The position numbers and the translations under genes were made by a program. From assembly GCA_002396325.1 (NCBI GenBank), contig DGXM01000172.1, positions 1-11,073 on the forward strand: a stretch of 11,073 nucleotides of DNA. Reading direction: 5' to 3'. This DNA is from Treponema sp. UBA4232 (GTDB taxonomy: Bacteria; Spirochaetota; Spirochaetia; Treponematales; Treponemataceae). The notes beneath the pieces were generated by a model that saw only the letters and a program-made list of their open reading frames with translations, did not search any database and was not told the DNA's origin. Below are positions 6,487 to 11,073 of the stretch, in pieces; positions within the stretch are counted from its first letter, which is position 1; each line of letters opens with the position of its first letter.

Positions 6487-6515
6487 TTGCTAAAACATTT
6501 TCAAGCGGGTATACT
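6487..6515 (+). promoter_or_regulatory. Promoter of the SAM-dependent methyltransferase gene
   Basis: TTGCTA (6487-6492) and TATACT (6510-6515) are 17 bases apart. The expected start near 6522 leaves only about ten bases of leader, just enough for the GGAG (6522-6525) that precedes the ATG at 6532. It points away from the SpoU promoter, about 120 bases to its left; the bases between show no further feature. Confidence 0.65.
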
Positions 6516-6531
6516 GTGTGCGGAGTAAAAG

Positions 6532-7758
6532 ATGATTCTTAGTGCCACTTTTTCGAAGCCTTCAAAAAAATGCGGTGAGATTTTGGGAAAACCATATGTG
6601 CGTGTCAGGCTGTGGAGAAATCCTTCGTCGGGGATCTCGCTTTCCGCATTTTACACTGCTGAGTTTTTTACGGCCACACAGTCCTTTACAAAAAAAATGA
6701 CCGAAGACGAGGTGAAGGAATTTGTGGAAAGTCATGCGGGAAAAACTTTCAAATCTGTTGTGGAACGGACGGAAAATGAAGAAATCACTTTTCTTGGAAA
6801 CAGACACGGTGAAGTGCGCGTTTTGAAAAAGTCCCTGAAATCAACAGTGCCTTCCGGAAAATTTGATGCTGGAAAAAAATATCTTTTGCCTGAAGACGAG
6901 CCTGTTCCGTTTTTGATAAGACTCGGCGTGCAGTCGGCGGAAGGAAAAATCATCTCGAAGCGGTATGACAAATTCCGGCAGGTGAACCGCTTTCTGGAAT
7001 TCATTTCCGACATAATAGGCGATGTGCGTCATCTTGCGGCGGTGGAACGCGGTGTCCCGGAATCAGAGGCCTTCAACGCGGAGCATCCTCTGCGGGTGTC
7101 CGACTTCGGCTGCGGAAAATCCTACCTGACTTTTGCGGTGTATCATTATCTTGCCGTGGTGGAAAAAATCCCCGTGGAAATTACAGGTCTTGATTTGAAG
7201 AAGGACGTGATTGACTCCTGCGAAAAACTTGCTGTTGAATGTGGATATACAGGACTGCATTTTTCCGTGGGAGATGTGGCTGATTTTTCGTACAAAGAAA
7301 GTCCCGACATTGTTATAACCTTGCACGCATGCGACACTGCCACCGACTACGCCCTTTCCCATGCCGTGAAAAATTCAGCGAAGGCAATTCTGTCTGTGCC
7401 GTGTTGCCAGCATGAAATCAACACACAGTTGGACAGGTCTCCTGCGCCTGCGCCTGAAAGTCCTTTTGCCTCTTTGGAAAGATTTGGAATCATCCGTGAA
7501 AAAATGTCCGCACTTGTTACCGATGCAATCCGGGCCGAACTGCTTGAGCAAAGCGGATACAAAGTGCAGGTGCTGGAATTCATCGACGTGGAGCACACTC
7601 CGAAAAATCTTCTCATAAGAGCCGTGAAAAAATCAGCGGAAAACAAACGTGCCTCTGAAACAATCGGGTCTTCTGTGAAAGAGTCGGAAATCAGATGCGG
7701 GTCGTTGATGGAGACACTCGGAGTTTCTCAAAAGCTGAAAGAATTGCTTCAAGGCTGA
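6532..7758 (+). CDS. SAM-dependent methyltransferase (Methyltransf_32-like)
   Basis: A 408-residue protein in two parts. Residues 1-150 are a less recognisable N-terminal region rich in charged residues. About 185-365 form a class I Rossmann methyltransferase: SAM-binding motif DFGCGKSYLT (191-200), acidic LDLKK (220-224), GDVADF (247-252), then LHACDTATD (264-272) and PCCQHE (290-295). The pair 'LHACDxATD' plus 'PCCxHE' is the mark of the family that includes eukaryotic Trm13, GSTCD and METTL25-like proteins, so an RNA substrate is possible but not shown. The last 40 residues are polar and probably flexible. Its 3' end overlaps the opposite-strand PHP-like gene by 68 bases. The start is supported by GGAG and a promoter. 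Confidence 0.8.
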   Translation: MILSATFSKPSKKCGEILGKPYVRVRLWRNPSSGISLSAFYTAEFFTATQSFTKKMTEDEVKEFVESHAGKTFKSVVERTENEEITFLGNRHGEVRVLKKSLKSTVPSGKFDAGKKYLLPEDEPVPFLIRLGVQSAEGKIISKRYDKFRQVNRFLEFISDIIGDVRHLAAVERGVPESEAFNAEHPLRVSDFGCGKSYLTFAVYHYLAVVEKIPVEITGLDLKKDVIDSCEKLAVECGYTGLHFSVGDVADFSYKESPDIVITLHACDTATDYALSHAVKNSAKAILSVPCCQHEINTQLDRSPAPAPESPFASLERFGIIREKMSALVTDAIRAELLEQSGYKVQVLEFIDVEHTPKNLLIRAVKKSAENKRASETIGSSVKESEIRCGSLMETLGVSQKLKELLQG

Positions 7759-8431
7759 CATTCCCGTTTGCTGCAAAAAGCGGTTCGAGTCCTGTGTCAA
7801 GTTCAATGCCATGAGAGCCTGTCGCTTCCAGCGTGAGCGGGGCATCTCCGTTTATCACAGGAACAGTGTGCCTCAAATATGCTTCAGGATTTTTTGTATA
7901 TGAAAATTCAACGGCATCGAATTTGGCAGCCGGCAGTTTTCCGTCAATATCCAGAATGAGCGATTTTCTGTTTACTTCGCTTGGAATCAAAAGTCCGCCG
8001 GCATCGTGAGTCTGCCGCAGAAGTTCCTCAATCCCCACGTCGGATCTTGCAAGAAGATTTTTTTTCAGTTCTCCGAGAATCTCTCCGTTCTCATCAACAA
8101 AATACTGTTTCTGATTTTCCATAAGCGGCAACGGATTCAAGTGTCTGTACCATTCGCTGCAAAAATCCACGGCAAGCCGCAGGTCTGCAAAAATCACAAG
8201 TGCGCTGATTCCCTCGGCGGTAACGGCTTCCATCCCAGAAAGCGGAATGATGTTTCTGCGCCTGCACAAAATGTAAAATGCGGGGCAGTTCAAGGCGGTG
8301 TTCAAATCTGTAAGGCAGGCCAGCTTCACGTTTTTTTCAGCAAGCGCGTCAACCACATAACGGGGCGACATCATGACATTGCAGTTCGGTGAAAGGCAGG
8401 TGCGTACATGGAAGTCACAAATTATTTTCAT
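7691..8431 (-). CDS. PHP-domain-like protein lacking most metal ligands
   Basis: The 246 residues follow the plan of bacterial PHP phosphoesterases: DFHVRTCLSP (6-15), a 'TDLNTALNCPA' segment (41-51), GMEAVTAEG (67-74), VDENGEIL (112-119), GGLLIPSEVNRKS (145-157) and a terminal INGDAP (193-198). In active members these positions carry a histidine/acid metal centre (DxHxH, TDHN, EVTT.E.H, a later AHIDR and SDAH). Here D6, H8, D42, E68 and D196 remain, but the other expected histidines are R10, L43, a non-His near 75, a non-His in SEVN near 152, and P198. Enzymatic activity is therefore doubtful although the frame is intact. The ATG overlaps the HAD gene's stop as ATGA, which implies translational coupling. 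Comparison with active PHP proteins is from memory. Confidence 0.65.
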   Translation of the reverse strand: MKIICDFHVRTCLSPNCNVMMSPRYVVDALAEKNVKLACLTDLNTALNCPAFYILCRRRNIIPLSGMEAVTAEGISALVIFADLRLAVDFCSEWYRHLNPLPLMENQKQYFVDENGEILGELKKNLLARSDVGIEELLRQTHDAGGLLIPSEVNRKSLILDIDGKLPAAKFDAVEFSYTKNPEAYLRHTVPVINGDAPLTLEATGSHGIELDTGLEPLFAANGNVSLEAILSAFEKLRVSPSTTRI

Positions 8432-9279
8432 GCGGTCAAAACATGGCTCGTTATGAAGTGTGCCACTCCGCTTTCGTCATTTGTTTTTTCCGTCACGAAG
8501 TCTGCAATTTCCTTAATCTCGTCAAGGCCGTTTTTCATCGCAACACCCCATCCGCATTTTCGGATCATGCTTTCGTCATTCATACTGTCGCCGAATCCCA
8601 TTGTCGCATTTTTTTCAATTCCAAGATGGTCGGCAAGAAATTCAATGGCCTCTCCCTTTCCGCAGTCGGCAGGAAGAATCTCCAGAAAATACGGTTTGCT
8701 TATAAACACATTTGCATTTTTCCCGAAGTCGGATTTCAGCACGTCCTGAAGTTTCAAAAGCGTCTCAGGTTCTCCGGGAATGAGCATCTTCACGAATCCC
8801 TGCTTCAAAAAATCCTCATAATCCTTCACGACATCCATTTTCAAGTGGCACAGGTCGACGTCAAGGCGGGTCCATTTTGTGTCCATCTCCGTATGGATTG
8901 TGTCGGGGTCATAAACTTCCGTTACGAGTCCAAACTCCTTTGCACGGCGGTTTGCATGAAGAAGAATTTCCGGTGCTACCGTGCGGCTGTAAATGCGTCT
9001 GCGTTCGTGAAGATCGAAAATGGAACAACCGTTCACTGCAATGATAAATCTTCCGGCCTGCATTCCGGCAATCTCAAGTCTCCGTACAAAAGGCAGAATC
9101 GCATCTTCGGCACGACCGGAGCAAAGCACCACATAAATTCCCAATGCGGCGGCCCGTCTTAAAGCACGGACATTTTCATCGCTGATCTGCTGGTGAGAAT
9201 CGAGCAGCGTGTCGTCCAAATCAAGTGCAATTATTTTTGCAGGCAGATGTTGAGCGGGAGTCTTCGAATGATTATACAT
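8428..9279 (-). CDS. HAD-superfamily hydrolase, Cof type
   Basis: A cytoplasmic phosphatase of 283 residues, the usual length for the Cof/YidA group, which acts on small phosphorylated metabolites such as sugar phosphates or nucleotides. All four HAD motifs are visible: I, DLDDTLLD with nucleophile D20 and acid D22; II, SGR (54-56); III, K208 in CGKGEAIEFL; IV, GFGDSMNDESM (228-238), which holds the Mg-binding acids. NGCSIF (83-88) matches the conserved NG turn before the type IIB cap (about 90-195). The substrate is unknown. It is first in an operon with the PHP-like gene, overlapping it by four bases. The first ATG comes six bases after a -10 box, and no ribosome site is evident. Confidence 0.9.
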   Translation of the reverse strand: MYNHSKTPAQHLPAKIIALDLDDTLLDSHQQISDENVRALRRAAALGIYVVLCSGRAEDAILPFVRRLEIAGMQAGRFIIAVNGCSIFDLHERRRIYSRTVAPEILLHANRRAKEFGLVTEVYDPDTIHTEMDTKWTRLDVDLCHLKMDVVKDYEDFLKQGFVKMLIPGEPETLLKLQDVLKSDFGKNANVFISKPYFLEILPADCGKGEAIEFLADHLGIEKNATMGFGDSMNDESMIRKCGWGVAMKNGLDEIKEIADFVTEKTNDESGVAHFITSHVLTA

Positions 9280-9285
9280 GGCACC

Positions 9286-9314
9286 AGTTTATAGAAAAGA
9301 AATGCTTTTGTAAA
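9286..9314 (-). promoter_or_regulatory. Promoter of the HAD/PHP-like operon, predicted leaderless
   Basis: On the minus strand TTTACA (9314-9309) and TAAACT (9291-9286) are 17 bases apart, and the -10 box ends six bases before the ATG at 9279. An alternative -10 reading, TATAAA, lies two bases upstream with a 15-base spacer. Either choice leaves no room for a ribosome site. Confidence 0.6.
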
Positions 9315-9334
9315 TGGGGAGGCCGGGGTTGGAG

Positions 9335-9712
9335 CACGGAAATCAGTTTGTTGAAAGCCGGGCTGTCTAAAAAGAATTGTCATGGGGATGACTGATAAGT
9401 ATCGTCATGCTGAACGAAGCGGTGTCATGCGAAACGAAGCCTGTCATGCTGAACGAAGCCTGTCATGCTGAACGAAGTTGTGTCATGCTGAACGTGGTTG
9501 CATGCAACCGAATTCAGCATCTCTTGTGAAAAGGAGATCCCGAATCAAGTTCGGGATGACGGTAGCAGCAGACCGGGATGACGGTAGCAGCAGATTCGGA
9601 TTGACGCTATGCAACGAACTTTTTGGTCAGCTCCGACGGTAGCGGCAGGTTCGGATTGACGCTATGCAATGAACTTATCGGACAGACCTATGACACAAAA
9701 CTGATTTCCGTG
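9335..9712. mobile_element. 378-base unit with terminal inverted repeats, MITE-like
   Basis: The left end CACGGAAATCAGTTTGT (9335-9351) is matched at the right end (9695-9712), which reads CACGGAAATCAGTTTTGT on the minus strand, one base longer. The triplet GAG flanks both ends (9332-9334 and 9713-9715), possibly a target duplication but short enough to be chance. Inside are half-units starting at 9404, 9424, 9443 and 9462, one A/B' hairpin pair, and a 41-base direct repeat (9580-9620 and 9635-9675, three differences). No protein is encoded, so movement would need an enzyme from elsewhere. Confidence 0.6.
9482..9560 (+). repeat. A/B' hairpin pair in the right-hand unit
   Basis: An extended A hairpin (9482-9523), carrying the 14-base palindrome GGTTGCATGCAACC (9496-9509), is followed by the inverted B hairpin (9534-9560). 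It is nearly the same as the pairs at 2083-2161 and 2601-2679, apart from the spacer TTGTGAAAAG. Confidence 0.9.
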
Positions 9713-9912
9713 GAGTTGGGGGCTGAGAATCTGAAGCCTTAGAGCTTTTCTGGGACTTTTTGGGGTGGTTTTGACTGGATTTTTGCAGATTTTGAGTAAA
9801 AATGACACAGGTTGGTGTTGCTAAATGATACAATTTGAGTCCGTGTCTGCTTGAATTTGGTGAAAAAGCCTGTTTTCGGGGGATTTTGATGCTGTTTTTT
9901 GATGGGAAAAAG

Positions 9913-9929
9913 TTGGCACGGAATTTGCT
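9913..9929 (+). promoter_or_regulatory. Sigma-54 promoter of the Hsp20 gene
   Basis: TTGGCACG (9913-9920), four bases, then TTGCT (9925-9929) fits the sigma-54 consensus TTGGCACG-N4-TTGCW with no mismatch. The GG and GC elements are exactly 12 bases apart. Transcription should begin near 9940, giving a leader of about 54 bases. Sigma-54 promoters need an enhancer-binding ATPase; two TTTGAGT copies 43 bases apart (9791-9797, 9834-9840) are in the right distance range for its site but are only a weak candidate. Otherwise 9713-9912 shows nothing I can name. Confidence 0.85.
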
Positions 9930-9941
9930 GTATATCTAGTG

Positions 9942-9986
9942 TCAGGCAATGAGGCCTGATGAATAAAATCAAAACCATTTTGGAGG
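9942..9986 (+). promoter_or_regulatory. Leader hairpins before the Hsp20 gene
   Basis: TCAGGC (9942-9947) pairs with GCCTGA (9954-9959) almost at the 5' end of the predicted mRNA. A weaker A/U stem, CAAAA (9970-9974) with TTTTG (9978-9982), touches the GGAGG ribosome site (9982-9986). The second could open on warming, but its stability is low. The first may simply protect the 5' end. Confidence 0.35.
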
Positions 9987-9993
9987 TATTAAT

Positions 9994-10431
9994 ATGAACG
10001 AACTTTCACTTTTCAACTCACTGTTTGATGACCGGGACTTTGGATTTGCAATTCCTGCTTTTACCAAATCATGCAATCTGAATATGCCGAAAGTAGACGT
10101 GAAGGAAACAAAAGATGCCTACATTCTGGATATGGACTTGCCGGGACGCACTGAAAAAGACGTGGATGTGGATCTGAAGGATAACGTGCTCACAATCGCT
10201 TCACACGAGGAAGAGAAAAATGAGAAGAAGGAGAAGAAGGAAGAAAAAGCTGAAGACGGAGAATGGCTCATCCGCGAGCGCAGAACAACAGAGTTCTCCC
10301 GCCGCTTCAGTCTGCCGCAGGATGTTGATGCTGAAAATGTGAACGCAACATTCAAAAACGGAGTGCTCACAATCACCATCGGACGCAAGACTCTTGCACA
10401 GGCAAAGAAAATTGCAATCACAGCAGCGTAA
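9994..10431 (+). CDS. hsp20: Small heat shock protein, Hsp20/alpha-crystallin family
   Basis: An ATP-independent chaperone that binds unfolding proteins as large oligomers in the cytoplasm. The 145 residues are typical. A short N-terminal arm (1-31) is followed by the alpha-crystallin domain (about 32-132), which includes PKVDVKETKDAYILDMDLPG and the signature ATFKNGVLTITI (118-129). The C-terminal IAI (140-142) is the IxI anchor used in oligomer assembly. The loop between strands (71-90) is unusually rich in lysine and glutamate (EEEKNEKKEKKEEKAEDGE). GGAGG lies seven bases before the ATG. The gene stands alone, with a sigma-54 promoter in front and a strong terminator behind, so it is a single-gene unit under stress or nutrient control. 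Confidence 0.95.
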   Translation: MNELSLFNSLFDDRDFGFAIPAFTKSCNLNMPKVDVKETKDAYILDMDLPGRTEKDVDVDLKDNVLTIASHEEEKNEKKEKKEEKAEDGEWLIRERRTTEFSRRFSLPQDVDAENVNATFKNGVLTITIGRKTLAQAKKIAITAA

Positions 10432-10456
10432 TGCTCTGACAATTTGAAGTGACGCT

Positions 10457-10494
10457 AAATCCCTGGAGTGAAAAATCATTCCGGGGATTTTTTT
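10457..10494 (+). terminator. Rho-independent terminator of the Hsp20 gene
   Basis: A 14-base stem (10457-10470 with 10477-10490, two G-U pairs) has a six-base loop AAAAAT and runs into seven Ts. It lies 26 bases after the Hsp20 stop. The stop codon of the opposite rlpA gene (10476-10478) falls in its loop and right arm, so the structure may serve both genes, though the T-run in the leftward direction is short. Confidence 0.9.
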
Positions 10495-11073
10495 ATCTTG
10501 GCACGTTCACGCACAAAATAATCCGTGAAGCCTTTTTTTTCAAGCGCATCAAGATAATCCTGCACATCGTCAGTTGCAATGTCACGGATCACAACGCGGG
10601 TGTATTTCCCTGATTTCTGATACGCAAGATATTTTCTGAATCCGGCGGCCTGAAGTTTTTTTACAAGCGCTTCGGCATTTTTTCTTTCTGTAAATGCTCC
10701 CAGCTGAATGTCCCAGGTTTTGTTTGCGCTTCCGGGGTCTTTCCATTTTTGAGCAGATGCGGATGATGTCGATGAGCTGACGATTGTAAGCTTTACTTTT
10801 GCTGTTCCTGATTTTATCATATCAAGTTTTACAGCCGCCGCTTTCGAAAGATCAATCTCCCTTCCTTTTACAAATGGTCCTCTGTCGTTTATGCGCACCG
10901 TCACGGATTTTCCATTCGCAAGATTCGTCACTTTTACCACGGTGTTGAACGGAAGTGTTTTGTGTGCCGCTGTGAGTGCGTACATATTGAACACTTCACC
11001 GTTGGAGGTTTTGCGTCCGTGGAATTTGTCTGCGTAGTAAGATGCCGTCACTCCTGATTTGTAAACATAGTCT
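10476..11073 (-). CDS. rlpA: RlpA-like lytic transglycosylase with SPOR domain (5' end beyond window)
   Basis: The frame is open to the right edge and has a GTG at 11049-11051, but the upstream codons (DYVYKSG) fit the family's sequence before the barrel, so the true start lies outside the window. The 198 visible residues contain the double-psi beta-barrel: TASYYADKFHGRKTSNGE, the candidate catalytic histidine in LTAAHKTLPF and aspartate in VRINDRGPF, then DLSKAAA. A serine/threonine linker (SSSTSSASAQ) follows, then a SPOR domain (WDIQLGAFTERKNAEALVKK onward, about 70 residues). RlpA proteins cleave peptide-free glycan strands and are drawn by SPOR to such glycan at division sites, acting in the periplasm, often as lipoproteins. 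The signal sequence is not in view. Confidence 0.92.
   Translation of the reverse strand, partial: DYVYKSGVTASYYADKFHGRKTSNGEVFNMYALTAAHKTLPFNTVVKVTNLANGKSVTVRINDRGPFVKGREIDLSKAAAVKLDMIKSGTAKVKLTIVSSSTSSASAQKWKDPGSANKTWDIQLGAFTERKNAEALVKKLQAAGFRKYLAYQKSGKYTRVVIRDIATDDVQDYLDALEKKGFTDYFVRERAKIKKSPE

Noticed and set aside
6391..6528. 45-codon frame starting at GTG before the methyltransferase gene
   Set aside because: It spans the promoter at 6487-6515, has no ribosome site and gives an unrecognisable peptide.
9739..9978. Minus-strand 79-codon open frame upstream of hsp20
   Set aside because: It runs antisense through the sigma-54 promoter region, has no ribosome site and an atypical composition, and resembles no known protein.
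10499..10516. TTGGCACG inside the end of rlpA as a second sigma-54 promoter
   Set aside because: The downstream GC element is at the wrong spacing and lacks TTGC; it lies inside coding sequence.

Overview
The window looks like chromosomal DNA from a spirochaete, most probably a Treponema. This is an inference from the mix of protein families (Rrf2 regulator beside cysteine synthase, PHP-like and HAD proteins, RlpA with a SPOR domain, a membrane-anchored solute-binding-like protein), moderate G+C, and intergenic arrays of short palindromes. No rRNA, tRNA or CRISPR array was seen, and no transposase, integrase or phage gene.

Layout, left to right. The end of a GNAT acetyltransferase gene (3-200, +) is followed by a palindrome-repeat array (317-640). 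Next is a minus-strand gene for a membrane-anchored solute-binding-like protein (662-1906) with a clear sigma-70 promoter. A large palindrome-repeat array fills 1989-2880, followed by a separate GC-rich hairpin element (2898-2964). An Rrf2-family regulator with an IscR-like cysteine triad (3104-3541, +) lies directly before cysK (3628-4563, +). Then come two minus-strand genes in one operon: a SpoU/TrmH-type RNA methyltransferase (5560-6330) and a secreted PAP2-type phosphatase (4621-5541). A plus-strand SAM-dependent methyltransferase (6532-7758) overlaps by 68 bases, tail to tail, with a minus-strand operon of a HAD hydrolase (8428-9279) and a PHP-like protein lacking most metal ligands (7691-8431). 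A repeat unit bounded by inverted repeats (9335-9712) precedes an Hsp20 gene (9994-10431, +), which has a textbook sigma-54 promoter. The window ends inside rlpA (minus strand).

Regulation is unusually readable. Sigma-70 promoters with exactly 17-base spacers can be placed before the solute-binding gene, rrf2, cysK, the SpoU methyltransferase, the SAM methyltransferase and the HAD gene. In three of them (rrf2, SpoU, HAD) the -10 box ends exactly six bases before the ATG, which predicts leaderless mRNAs. The Rrf2 protein may repress itself and cysK through a shared TAGTAAA-type site.

The most unusual material is non-coding. A repeat family pairs two related hairpins (TGCTGAA and CCCGAA types) in opposite orientation, surrounded by tandem half-units. 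One copy of the array sits in a 378-base unit with terminal inverted repeats, which suggests a non-autonomous mobile element. No complete defence or biosynthetic system is visible.
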